Shown here: positions 14,386 to 27,507 of the stretch, in pieces | Position numbering within the stretch: position 1 is the first letter of the stretch | Layout: the number at the start of each line of letters is the position of its first letter | Assembly: GCA_943737045.1 (NCBI GenBank) | Contig: CALSFV010000016.1 | Coordinates: forward strand, 124,001 to 188,000 | Direction of reading: 5' to 3' | DNA: 64,000 nucleotides | Source: Parapristionchus giblindavisi | Lineage: Eukaryota > Nematoda > Chromadorea > Rhabditida > Diplogasteridae | The notes under the pieces: generated by a model | What the model saw: the letters and a program-made list of their open reading frames with translations, nothing else | Database searches by the model: none | What the model was told of the DNA's origin: nothing | Translations under genes and position numbers: made by a program

Positions 14386-16221
14386 TTGCTCTTTCAAATG
14401 ATATATAACAACATGGGTGTTGCTGAAAATCTATCTTGTCATGAATTATTTTGGGCCAAAATGTACACTTCGGTCAATGTAGCAGGTGTGAAAGCTCATG
14501 GATCGACATGAACTGAGATCTATCTTATTGAGATTTTTTTGCTCTTTCAAATGATATATAACAACATGGGTGTTGCTGAAAATCTATCTTGTCATGAATT
14601 ATTTTAGGCCAAAATGTACACTTCGGTCAATGTAGCAGGTGTGAAAGCTCATGGATCGACATGAACTGAGATCTATCTTATTGAGATTTTTTTGCTCTTT
14701 CAAATGATATATAACAACATGGGTGTTGCTGAAAATCTATCTTGTCATGAATTATTTTGGGCCAAAGTGTACACTTCGGTCAATGTAGCAGGTGTGAAAG
14801 CTCATGGATCGACATGAACTGAGATCTATCTTATTGAGATTTTTTTGCTCTTTCAAATGATATATAACAACATGGGTGTTGCTGAAAATCTATCTTGTCA
14901 TGAATTATTTTGGGCCAAAGTGTACACTTCGGTCAATGTAGCAGGTGTGAAAGCTCATGGATCGACATGAACTGAGATCTATCTTATTGAGATTTTTTTG
15001 CTCTTTCAAATGATATATAACAACATGGGTGTTGCTGAAAATCTATCTTGTCATGAATTATTTTGGGCCAAAATGTACACTTCGGTCAATGTAGCAGGTG
15101 TGAAAGCTCATGGATCGACATGAACTGAGATCTATCTTATTGAGATTTTTTTGCTCTTTCAAATGATATATAACAACATGGGTGTTGCTGAAAATCTATC
15201 TTGTCATGAATTATTTTAGGCCAAAATGTACACTTCGGTCAATGTAGCAGGTGTGAAAGCTCATGGATCGACATGAACTGAGATCTATCTTATTGAGATT
15301 TTTTTGCTCTTTCAAATGATATATAACAACATGGGTGTTGCTGAAAATCTATCTTGTCATGAATTATTTTGGGCCAAAATGTACACTTCGGTCAATGTAG
15401 CAGGTGTGAAAGCTCATGGATCGACATGAACTGAGATCTATCTTATTGAGATTTTTTTGCTCTTTCAAATGATATGTAACAACATGGGTGTTGCTGAAAA
15501 TCTATCTTGTCATGAATTATTTTGGGCCAAAATGTACACTTCGGTCAATGTAGCAGGTGTGAAAGCTCATGGATCGACATGAACTGAGATCTATCTTATT
15601 GAGATTTTTTTGCTCTTTCAAATGATATATAACAACATGGGTGTTACTGAAAATCTATCTTGTCATGAATTATTTTGGGCCAAAATGTACACTTCGGTCA
15701 ATGTAGCAGGTGTGAAAGCTCATGGATCGACATGAACTGAGATCTATCTTATTGAGATTTTTTTGCTCTTTCAAATGATATATAACAACATGGGTGTTGC
15801 TGAAAATCTATCTTGTCATGAATTATTTTGGGCCAAAATGTACACTTCGGTCAATGTAGCAGGTGTGAAAGCTCATGGATCGACATGAACTGAGATCTAT
15901 CTTATTGAGATTTTTTTGCTCTTTCAAATGATATATAACAACATGGGTGTTGCTGAAAATCTATCTTGTCATGAATTATTTTGGGCCAAAATGTACACTT
16001 CGGTCAATGTAGCAGGTGTGAAAGCTCATGGATCGACATGAACTGAGATCTATCTTATTGAGATTTTTTTGCTCTTTCAAATGATATATAACAACATGGG
16101 TGTTGCTGAAAATCTATCTTGTCATGAATTATTTTGGGCCAAAATGTACACTTCGGTCAATGTAGCAGGTGTGAAAGCTCATGGATCGACATGAACTGAG
16201 ATCTATCTTATTGAGATTTTT

Positions 16222-17100
16222 TTGCTCTTTCAAATGATATATAACAACATGGGTGTTGCTGAAAATCTATCTTGTCATGAATTATTTTGGGCCAAAATGT
16301 ACACTTCGGTCAATGTAGCAGGTGTGAAAGCTCATGGATCGACATGGACTGAGATCTATCTTATTGAGATTTTTTTGCTCTTTCAAATGATATATAACAA
16401 CATGGGTGTTGCTGAAAATCTATCTTGTCATGAATTATTTTGGGCCAAAATGTACACTTCGGTCAATGTAGCAGGTGTGAAAGCTCATGGATCGACATGA
16501 ACTGAGATCTATCTTATTGAGATTTTTTTGCTCTTTCAAATGATATATAACAACATGGGTGTTGCTGAAAATCTATCTTGTCATTAATTATTTTGGGCCA
16601 AAGTGTACACTTCGGTCAATGTAGCAGGTGTGAAAGCTCATGGATCGACATGAACTGAGATCTATCTTATTCAGAATTTTTTGCTCTTTCAAATGATATA
16701 TAACAACATGGGTGTTGCTGAAAATCTATCTTGTCATGAATTATTTTGGGCCAAAATGTACACTTCGGTCAATGTAGCAGGTGTGAAAGCTCATGGATCG
16801 ACATGAACTGAGATCTATCTTATTGAGATTTTTTTGCTCTTTCAAATGATATATAACAACATGGGTGTTGCTGAAAATCTATCTTGTCATGAATTATTTT
16901 GGGCCAAAATGTACACTTCGGTCAATGTAGCAGGTGTGAAAGCTCATGGATCGACATGAACTGAGATCTATCTTATTGAGATTTTTTTGCTCTTTCAAAT
17001 GATATATAACAACATGGGTGTTGCTGAAAATCTATCTTGTCATGAATTATTTTAGGCCAAAATGTACACTTCGGTCAATGTAGCAGGTGTGAAAGCTCAT
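16222..17100 (+). repeat. HOR block with CATTAATT and TTTTAGG markers (copy 1 of 3)
   Basis: Ordered markers ACATGG, CATTAATT (16581), ATTCAGAA and TTTTAGG (17050) recur at 22187-23065 and 24327-25205 with identical spacing (+359 and +828 from block start). The offsets are 5965 and 2140 bp. Both are 2 bp short of a multiple of 153, which reflects intervening AAAGCATGG monomers that each lack 2 bp. Confidence 0.8.
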
Positions 17101-18667
17101 GGATCGACATGAACTGAGATCTATCTTATTGAGATTTTTTTGCTCTTTCAAATGATATATAACAACATGGGTGTTGCTGAAAATCTATCTTGTCATGAAT
17201 TATTTTGGGCCAAAATGTACACTTCGGTCAATGTAGCAGGTGTGAAAGCTCATGGATCGACATGAACTGAGATCTATCTTATTGAGATTTTTTTGCTCTT
17301 TCAAATGATATATAACAACATGGGTGTTGCTGAAAATCTATCTTGTCATGAATTATTTTGGGCCAAAATGTACACTTCGGTCAATGTAGCAGGTGTGAAA
17401 GCTCATGGATCGACATGAACTGAGATCTATCTTATTGAGATTTTTTTGCTCTTTCAAATGATATATAACAACATGGGTGTTGCTGAAAATCTATCTTGTC
17501 ATGAATTATTTTGGGCCAAAATGTACACTTCGGTCAATGTAGCAGGTGTGAAAGCTCATGGATCGACATGAACTGAGATCTATCTTATTGAGATTTTTTT
17601 GCTCTTTCAAATGATATATAACAACATGGGTGTTGCTGAAAATCTATCTTGTCATGAATTATTTTGGGCCAAAATGTACACTTCGGTCAATGTAGCAGGT
17701 GTGAAAGCTCATGGATCGACATGAACTGAGATCTATCTTATTGAGATTTTTTTGCTCTTTCAAATGATATATAACAACATGGGTGTTGCTGAAAATCTAT
17801 CTTGTCATGAATTATTTTGGGCCAAAGTGTACACTTCGGTCAATGTAGCAGGTGTGAAAGCATGGATCGACATGAACTGAGATCTATCTTATTGAGATTT
17901 TTTTGCTCTTTCAAATGATATATAACAACATGGGTGTTGCTGAAAATCTATCTTGTCATGAATTATTTTGGGCCAAAATGTACACTTCGGTCAATGTAGC
18001 AGGTGTGAAAGCTCATGGATCGACATGAACTGAGATCTATCTTATTGAGATTTTTTTGCTCTTTCAAATGATATATAACAACATGGGTGTTGCTGAAAAT
18101 CTATCTTGTCATGAATTATTTTGGGCCAAAATGTACACTTCGGTCAATGTAGCAGGTGTGAAAGCTCATGGATCGACATGGACTGAGATCTATCTTATTG
18201 AGATTTTTTTGCTCTTTCAAATGATATATAACAACATGGGTGTTGCTGAAAATCTATCTTGTCATGAATTATTTTGGGCCAAAATTTACACTTCGGTCAA
18301 TGTAGCAGGTGTGAAAGCTCATGGATCGACATGAACTGAGATCTATCTTATTGAGATTTTTTTGCTCTTTCAAATGATATATAACAACATGGGTGTTGCT
18401 GAAAATCTATCTTGTCATTAATTATTTTGGGCCAAAGTGTACACTTCGGTCAATGTAGCAGGTGTGAAAGCTCATGGATCGACATGAACTGAGATCTATC
18501 TTATTCAGAATTTTTTGCTCTTTCAAATGATATATAACAACATGGGTGTTGCTGAAAATCTATCTTGTCATGAATTATTTTGGGCCAAAATGTACACTTC
18601 GGTCAATGTAGCAGGTGTGAAAGCTCATGGATCGACATGAACTGAGATCTATCTTATTGAGATTTTT

Positions 18668-20503
18668 TTGCTCTTTCAAATGATATATAACAACATGGGT
18701 GTTGCTGAAAATCTATCTTGTCATGAATTATTTTGGGCCAAAATGTACACTTCGGTCAATGTAGCAGGTGTGAAAGCTCATGGATCGACATGGACTGAGA
18801 TCTATCTTATTGAGATTTTTTTGCTCTTTCAAATGATATATAACAACATGGGTGTTGCTGAAAATCTATCTTGTCATGAATTATTTTGGGCCAAAATGTA
18901 CACTTCGGTCAATGTAGCAGGTGTGAAAGCTCATGGATCGACATGAACTGAGATCTATCTTATTGAGATTTTTTTGCTCTTTCAAATGATATATAACAAC
19001 ATGGGTGTTGCTGAAAATCTATCTTGTCATGAATTATTTTGGGCCAAAATGTACACTTCGGTCAATGTAGCAGGTGTGAAAGCTCATGGATCGACATGAA
19101 CTGAGATCTATCTTATTGAGATTTTTTTGCTCTTTCAAATGATATATAACAACATGGGTGTTGCTGAAAATCTATCTTGTCATGAATTATTTTGGGCCAA
19201 AATGTACACTTCGGTCAATGTAGCAGGTGTGAAAGCTCATGGATCGACATGAACTGAGATCTATCTTATTGAGATTTTTTTGCTCTTTCAAATGATATAT
19301 AACAACATGGGTGTTGCTGAAAATCTATCTTGTCATTAATTATTTTGGGCCAAAGTGTACACTTCGGTCAATGTAGCAGGTGTGAAAGCTCATGGATCGA
19401 CATGAACTGAGATCTATCTTATTGAGATTTTTTTGCTCTTTCAAATGATATATAACAACATGGGTGTTGCTGAAAATCTATCTTGTCATGAATTATTTTG
19501 GGCCAAAGTGTACACTTCGGTCAATGTAGCAGGTGTGAAAGCTCATGGATCGACATGAACTGAGATCTATCTTATTGAGATTTTTTTGCTCTTTCAAATG
19601 ATATATAACAACATGGGTGTTGCTGAAAATCTATCTTGTCATGAATTATTTTGGGCCAAAATGTACACTTCGGTCAATGTAGCAGGTGTGAAAGCTCATG
19701 GATCGACATGGACTGAGATCTATCTTATTGAGATTTTTTTGCTCTTTCAAATGATATATAACAACATGGGTGTTGCTGAAAATCTATCTTGTCATGAATT
19801 ATTTTGGGCCAAAATGTACACTTCGGTCAATGTAGCAGGTGTGAAAGCTCATGGATCGACATGAACTGAGATCTATCTTATTGAGATTTTTTTGCTCTTT
19901 CAAATGATATATAACAACATGGGTGTTGCTGAAAATCTATCTTGTCATGAATTATTTTGGGCCAAAATGTACACTTCGGTCAATGTAGCAGGTGTGAAAG
20001 CTCATGGATCGACATGAACTGAGATCTATCTTATTGAGATTTTTTTGCTCTTTCAAATGATATATAACAACATGGGTGTTGCTGAAAATCTATCTTGTCA
20101 TGAATTATTTTGGGCCAAAATGTACACTTCGGTCAATGTAGCAGGTGTGAAAGCTCATGGATCGACATGAACTGAGATCTATCTTATTGAGATTTTTTTG
20201 CTCTTTCAAATGATATATAACAACATGGGTGTTGCTGAAAATCTATCTTGTCATTAATTATTTTGGGCCAAAGTGTACACTTCGGTCAATGTAGCAGGTG
20301 TGAAAGCTCATGGATCGACATGAACTGAGATCTATCTTATTGAGATTTTTTTGCTCTTTCAAATGATATATAACAACATGGGTGTTGCTGAAAATCTATC
20401 TTGTCATGAATTATTTTGGGCCAAAGTGTACACTTCGGTCAATGTAGCAGGTGTGAAAGCTCATGGATCGACATGAACTGAGATCTATCTTATTGAGATT
20501 TTT
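18668..20503 (+). repeat. Tandem duplication of a six-monomer (918-bp) unit
   Basis: Markers repeat at 918 bp: ACATGG monomers from 18668 and 19586, CATTAATT at 19333 and 20251, and paired AAGTGTAC monomers after each. Related CATTAATT blocks continue at 21322, 22546, 23464 and 24686 with 6-, 7- or 8-monomer spacing, so the period is not fixed. Confidence 0.8.
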
Positions 20504-22186
20504 TTGCTCTTTCAAATGATATATAACAACATGGGTGTTGCTGAAAATCTATCTTGTCATGAATTATTTTGGGCCAAAATGTACACTTCGGTCAATGTAG
20601 CAGGTGTGAAAGCTCATGGATCGACATGAACTGAGATCTATCTTATTGAGATTTTTTTGCTCTTTCAAATGATATATAACAACATGGGTGTTGCTGAAAA
20701 TCTATCTTGTCATGAATTATTTTGGGCCAAAATGTACACTTCGGTCAATGTAGCAGGTGTGAAAGCTCATGGATCGACATGAACTGAGATCTATCTTATT
20801 GAGATTTTTTTGCTCTTTCAAATGATATATAACAACATGGGTGTTGCTGAAAATCTATCTTGTCATGAATTATTTTAGGCCAAAATGTACACTTCGGTCA
20901 ATGTAGCAGGTGTGAAAGCTCATGGATCGACATGAACTGAGATCTATCTTATTGAGATTTTTTTGCTCTTTCAAATGATATATAACAACATGGGTGTTGC
21001 TGAAAATCTATCTTGTCATGAATTATTTTGGGCCAAAATGTACACTTCGGTCAATGTAGCAGGTGTGAAAGCTCATGGATCGACATGGACTGAGATCTAT
21101 CTTATTGAGATTTTTTTGCTCTTTCAAATGATATATAACAACATGGGTGTTGCTGAAAATCTATCTTGTCATGAATTATTTTGGGCCAAAATGTACACTT
21201 CGGTCAATGTAGCAGGTGTGAAAGCTCATGGATCGACATGAACTGAGATCTATCTTATTGAGATTTTTTTGCTCTTTCAAATGATATATAACAACATGGG
21301 TGTTGCTGAAAATCTATCTTGTCATTAATTATTTTGGGCCAAAGTGTACACTTCGGTCAATGTAGCAGGTGTGAAAGCTCATGGATCGACATGAACTGAG
21401 ATCTATCTTATTGAGATTTTTTTGCTCTTTCAAATGATATGTAACAACATGGGTGTTGCTGAAAATCTATCTTGTCATGAATTATTTTGGGCCAAAATGT
21501 ACACTTCGGTCAATGTAGCAGGTGTGAAAGCTCATGGATCGACATGAACTGAGATCTATCTTATTGAGATTTTTTTGCTCTTTCAAATGATATATAACAA
21601 CATGGGTGTTACTGAAAATCTATCTTGTCATGAATTATTTTGGGCCAAAATGTACACTTCGGTCAATGTAGCAGGTGTGAAAGCTCATGGATCGACATGA
21701 ACTGAGATCTATCTTATTGAGATTTTTTTGCTCTTTCAAATGATATATAACAACATGGGTGTTGCTGAAAATCTATCTTGTCATGAATTATTTTGGGCCA
21801 AAATGTACACTTCGGTCAATGTAGCAGGTGTGAAAGCTCATGGATCGACATGAACTGAGATCTATCTTATTGAGATTTTTTTGCTCTTTCAAATGATATA
21901 TAACAACATGGGTGTTGCTGAAAATCTATCTTGTCATGAATTATTTTGGGCCAAAATGTACACTTCGGTCAATGTAGCAGGTGTGAAAGCTCATGGATCG
22001 ACATGAACTGAGATCTATCTTATTGAGATTTTTTTGCTCTTTCAAATGATATATAACAACATGGGTGTTGCTGAAAATCTATCTTGTCATGAATTATTTT
22101 GGGCCAAAATGTACACTTCGGTCAATGTAGCAGGTGTGAAAGCTCATGGATCGACATGAACTGAGATCTATCTTATTGAGATTTTT

Positions 22187-23065
22187 TTGCTCTTTCAAAT
22201 GATATATAACAACATGGGTGTTGCTGAAAATCTATCTTGTCATGAATTATTTTGGGCCAAAATGTACACTTCGGTCAATGTAGCAGGTGTGAAAGCTCAT
22301 GGATCGACATGGACTGAGATCTATCTTATTGAGATTTTTTTGCTCTTTCAAATGATATATAACAACATGGGTGTTGCTGAAAATCTATCTTGTCATGAAT
22401 TATTTTGGGCCAAAATGTACACTTCGGTCAATGTAGCAGGTGTGAAAGCTCATGGATCGACATGAACTGAGATCTATCTTATTGAGATTTTTTTGCTCTT
22501 TCAAATGATATATAACAACATGGGTGTTGCTGAAAATCTATCTTGTCATTAATTATTTTGGGCCAAAGTGTACACTTCGGTCAATGTAGCAGGTGTGAAA
22601 GCTCATGGATCGACATTAACTGAGATCTATCTTATTCAGAATTTTTTGCTCTTTCAAATGATATATAACAACATGGGTGTTGCTGAAAATCTATCTTGTC
22701 ATGAATTATTTTGGGCCAAAATGTACACTTCGGTCAATGTAGCAGGTGTGAAAGCTCATGGATCGACATGAACTGAGATCTATCTTATTGAGATTTTTTT
22801 GCTCTTTCAAATGATATATAACAACATGGGTGTTGCTGAAAATCTATCTTGTCATGAATTATTTTGGGCCAAAATGTACACTTCGGTCAATGTAGCAGGT
22901 GTGAAAGCTCATGGATCGACATGAACTGAGATCTATCTTATTGAGATTTTTTTGCTCTTTCAAATGATATATAACAACATGGGTGTTGCTGAAAATCTAT
23001 CTTGTCATGAATTATTTTAGGCCAAAATGTACACTTCGGTCAATGTAGCAGGTGTGAAAGCTCAT
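22187..23065 (+). repeat. HOR block with CATTAATT and TTTTAGG markers (copy 2 of 3)
   Basis: Same marker order as the block at 16222: CATTAATT at 22546, ATTCAGAA near 22634, TTTTAGG at 23015. A private ACATTAACTG change near 22614 removes the usual TGA in this copy only, so it arose after the block was duplicated. Confidence 0.8.
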
Positions 23066-24326
23066 GGATCGACATGAACTGAGATCTATCTTATTGAGAT
23101 TTTTTTGCTCTTTCAAATGATATATAACAACATGGGTGTTGCTGAAAATCTATCTTGTCATGAATTATTTTGGGCCAAAATGTACACTTCGGTCAATGTA
23201 GCAGGTGTGAAAGCTCATGGATCGACATGAACTGAGATCTATCTTATTGAGATTTTTTTGCTCTTTCAAATGATATATAACAACATGGGTGTTGCTGAAA
23301 ATCTATCTTGTCATGAATTATTTTGGGCCAAAATGTACACTTCGGTCAATGTAGCAGGTGTGAAAGCTCATGGATCGACATGAACTGAGATCTATCTTAT
23401 TGAGATTTTTTTGCTCTTTCAAATGATATATAACAACATGGGTGTTGCTGAAAATCTATCTTGTCATTAATTATTTTGGGCCAAAGTGTACACTTCGGTC
23501 AATGTAGCAGGTGTGAAAGCTCATGGATCGACATGAACTGAGATCTATCTTATTCAGAATTTTTTGCTCTTTCAAATGATATATAACAACATGGGTGTTG
23601 CTGAAAATCTATCTTGTCATGAATTATTTTGGGCCAAAATGTACACTTCGGTCAATGTAGCAGGTGTGAAAGCTCATGGATCGACATGAACTGAGATCTA
23701 TCTTATTGAGATTTTTTTGCTCTTTCAAATGATATATAACAACATGGGTGTTGCTGAAAATCTATCTTGTCATGAATTATTTTGGGCCAAAATGTACACT
23801 TCGGTCAATGTAGCAGGTGTGAAAGCTCATGGATCGACATGAACTGAGATCTATCTTATTGAGATTTTTTTGCTCTTTCAAATGATATATAACAACATGG
23901 GTGTTGCTGAAAATCTATCTTGTCATGAATTATTTTGGGCCAAAATGTACACTTCGGTCAATGTAGCAGGTGTGAAAGCTCATGGATCGACATGAACTGA
24001 GATCTATCTTATTGAGATTTTTTTGCTCTTTCAAATGATATATAACAACATGGGTGTTGCTGAAAATCTATCTTGTCATGAATTATTTTGGGCCAAAGTG
24101 TACACTTCGGTCAATGTAGCAGGTGTGAAAGCATGGATCGACATGAACTGAGATCTATCTTATTGAGATTTTTTTGCTCTTTCAAATGATATATAACAAC
24201 ATGGGTGTTGCTGAAAATCTATCTTGTCATGAATTATTTTGGGCCAAAATGTACACTTCGGTCAATGTAGCAGGTGTGAAAGCTCATGGATCGACATGAA
24301 CTGAGATCTATCTTATTGAGATTTTT

Positions 24327-25205
24327 TTGCTCTTTCAAATGATATATAACAACATGGGTGTTGCTGAAAATCTATCTTGTCATGAATTATTTTGGGCCAA
24401 AATGTACACTTCGGTCAATGTAGCAGGTGTGAAAGCTCATGGATCGACATGGACTGAGATCTATCTTATTGAGATTTTTTTGCTCTTTCAAATGATATAT
24501 AACAACATGGGTGTTGCTGAAAATCTATCTTGTCATGAATTATTTTGGGCCAAAATGTACACTTCGGTCAATGTAGCAGGTGTGAAAGCTCATGGATCGA
24601 CATGAACTGAGATCTATCTTATTGAGATTTTTTTGCTCTTTCAAATGATATATAACAACATGGGTGTTGCTGAAAATCTATCTTGTCATTAATTATTTTG
24701 GGCCAAAGTGTACACTTCGGTCAATGTAGCAGGTGTGAAAGCTCATGGATCGACATGAACTGAGATCTATCTTATTCAGAATTTTTTGCTCTTTCAAATG
24801 ATATATAACAACATGGGTGTTGCTGAAAATCTATCTTGTCATGAATTATTTTGGGCCAAAATGTACACTTCGGTCAATGTAGCAGGTGTGAAAGCTCATG
24901 GATCGACATGAACTGAGATCTATCTTATTGAGATTTTTTTGCTCTTTCAAATGATATATAACAACATGGGTGTTGCTGAAAATCTATCTTGTCATGAATT
25001 ATTTTGGGCCAAAATGTACACTTCGGTCAATGTAGCAGGTGTGAAAGCTCATGGATCGACATGAACTGAGATCTATCTTATTGAGATTTTTTTGCTCTTT
25101 CAAATGATATATAACAACATGGGTGTTGCTGAAAATCTATCTTGTCATGAATTATTTTAGGCCAAAATGTACACTTCGGTCAATGTAGCAGGTGTGAAAG
25201 CTCAT
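24327..25205 (+). repeat. HOR block with CATTAATT and TTTTAGG markers (copy 3 of 3)
   Basis: CATTAATT at 24686 and TTTTAGG at 25155, each 2140 bp after copy 2. The upstream monomer near 24131 has the 2-bp-short AAAGCATGG form, matching the one near 17860 before the 18056 block (offset 6271 bp). Confidence 0.8.
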
Positions 25206-25964
25206 GGATCGACATGAACTGAGATCTATCTTATTGAGATTTTTTTGCTCTTTCAAATGATATATAACAACATGGGTGTTGCTGAAAATCTATCTTGTCA
25301 TGAATTATTTTGGGCCAAAATGTACACTTCGGTCAATGTAGCAGGTGTGAAAGCTCATGGATCGACATGAACTGAGATCTATCTTATTGAGATTTTTTTG
25401 CTCTTTCAAATGATATATAACAACATGGGTGTTGCTGAAAATCTATCTTGTCATGAATTATTTTGGGCCAAAATGTACACTTCGGTCAATGTAGCAGGTG
25501 TGAAAGCTCATGGATCGACATGAACTGAGATCTATCTTATTGAGATTTTTTTGCTCTTTCAAATGATATATAACAACATGGGTGTTGCTGAAAATCTATC
25601 TTGTCATGAATTATTTTGGGCCAAAATGTACACTTCGGTCAATGTAGCAGGTGTGAAAGCTCATGGATCGACATGAACTGAGATCTATCTTATTGAGATT
25701 TTTTTGCTCTTTCAAATGATATATAACAACATGGGTGTTGCTGAAAATCTATCTTGTCATGAATTATTTTGGGCCAAAATGTACACTTCGGTCAATGTAG
25801 CAGGTGTGAAAGCTCATGGATCGACATGAACTGAGATCTATCTTATTGAGATTTTTTTGCTCTTTCAAATGATATATAACAACATGGGTGTTGCTGAAAA
25901 TCTATCTTGTCATGAATTATTTTGGGCCAAAGTGTACACTTCGGTCAATGTAGCAGGTGTGAAA

Positions 25965-27490
25965 GCATGGATCGACATGAACTGAGATCTATCTTATTGA
26001 GATTTTTTTGCTCTTTCAAATGATATATAACAACATGGGTGTTACTGAAAATCTATCTTGTCATGAATTATTTTGGGCCAAAATGTACACTTCGGTCAAT
26101 GTAGCAGGTGTGAAAGCTCATGGATCGACATGAACTGAGATCTATCTTATTGAGATTTTTTTGCTCTTTCAAATGATATATAACAACATGGGTATTGCTG
26201 AAAATCTATCTTGTCATGAATTATTTTGGGCCAAAATGTACACTTCGGTCAATGTAGCAGGTGTGAAAGCTCATGGATCGACATGAACTGAGATCTATCT
26301 TATTGAGATTTTTTTGCTCTTTCAAATGATATATAACAACATGGGTGTTGCTGAAAATCTATCTTGTCATGAATTATTTTGGGCCAAAATGTACACTTCG
26401 GTCAATGTAGCAGGTGTGAAAGCTCATGGATCGACATGAACTGAGATCTATCTTATTGAGATTTTTTTGCTCTTTCAAATGATATATAACAACATGGGTG
26501 TTGCTGAAAATCTATCTTGTCATGAATTATTTTGGGCCAAAATGTACACTTCGGTCAATGTAGCAGGTGTGAAAGCTCATGGATCGACATGAACTGAGAT
26601 CTATCTTATTGAGATTTTTTTGCTCTTTCAAATGATATATAACAACATGGGTGTTGCTGAAAATCTATCTTGTCATGAATTATTTTGGGCCAAAGTGTAC
26701 ACTTCGGTCAATGTAGCAGGTGTGAAAGCATGGATCGACATGAACTGAGATCTATCTTATTGAGATTTTTTTGCTCTTTCAAATGATATATAACAACATG
26801 GGTGTTACTGAAAATCTATCTTGTCATGAATTATTTTGGGCCAAAATGTACACTTCGGTCAATGTAGCAGGTGTGAAAGCTCATGGATCGACATGAACTG
26901 AGATCTATCTTATTGAGATTTTTTTGCTCTTTCAAATGATATATAACAACATGGGTATTGCTGAAAATCTATCTTGTCATGAATTATTTTGGGCCAAAAT
27001 GTACACTTCGGTCAATGTAGCAGGTGTGAAAGCTCATGGATCGACATGAACTGAGATCTATCTTATTGAGATTTTTTTGCTCTTTCAAATGATATATAAC
27101 AACATGGGTGTTGCTGAAAATCTATCTTGTCATGAATTATTTTGGGCCAAAATGTACACTTCGGTCAATGTAGCAGGTGTGAAAGCTCATGGATCGACAT
27201 GAACTGAGATCTATCTTATTGAGATTTTTTTGCTCTTTCAAATGATATATAACAACATGGGTGTTGCTGAAAATCTATCTTGTCATGAATTATTTTGGGC
27301 CAAAATGTACACTTCGGTCAATGTAGCAGGTGTGAAAGCTCATGGATCGACATGAACTGAGATCTATCTTATTGAGATTTTTTTGCTCTTTCAAATGATA
27401 TGTAACAACATGGGTGTTGCTGAAAATCTATCTTGTCATGAATTATTTTGGGCCAAAATGTACACTTCGGTCAATGTAGCAGGTGTGAAA
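25965..27490 (+). repeat. Tandem duplication of a five-monomer (763-bp) unit
   Basis: AAAGCATGG at 25965 and 26728, GTTACTG at 26041 and 26804, and GGGTATTGC in the following monomer all repeat with a 763-bp offset (5 x 153 minus the 2-bp deletion). This is the last homogeneous HOR before the change of array type. Confidence 0.8.
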
Positions 27491-27507
27491 GCTCATGGAT
27501 CGACATG

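Larger units (their letters stand above)
1..27507 (+). repeat. 153-bp satellite array, homogeneous type A sub-array
   Basis: Head-to-tail 153-bp monomers; the window opens exactly at the point I call phase 1 (TTTTGCTCTTTC). Landmarks within a monomer are a CAACA-TGGG-TGTTG dyad at 26-39, GGGCC at 70-74, TTCGG at 86-90, GATC at 118-121, TGA at 126-128, AGATCT (BglII) at 133-138 and a T7 tract over the monomer junction. Most copies are identical or differ at one or two bases. Recurrent markers are GG or GC for GA after ACAT, TTTTAGG for TTTTGGG, CATTAATT, AAGTGTAC for AATGTAC, ATTGGGA, ATTCAGAA, and loss of 2 bp giving AAAGCATGG. The first indel is an extra T near 6885, so before it every monomer starts at 1 + 153n. 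Nucleosome-scale length and homogeneity fit a centromeric or heterochromatic satellite; centromere function is inferred, not shown. No gene lies in this stretch. Confidence 0.97.

Noticed and set aside
22568..22771. 67-codon frame created by ACATTAACTG
   Set aside because: It is two satellite monomers joined because one private substitution removed the TGA; it starts at a non-ATG codon and has no independent support.
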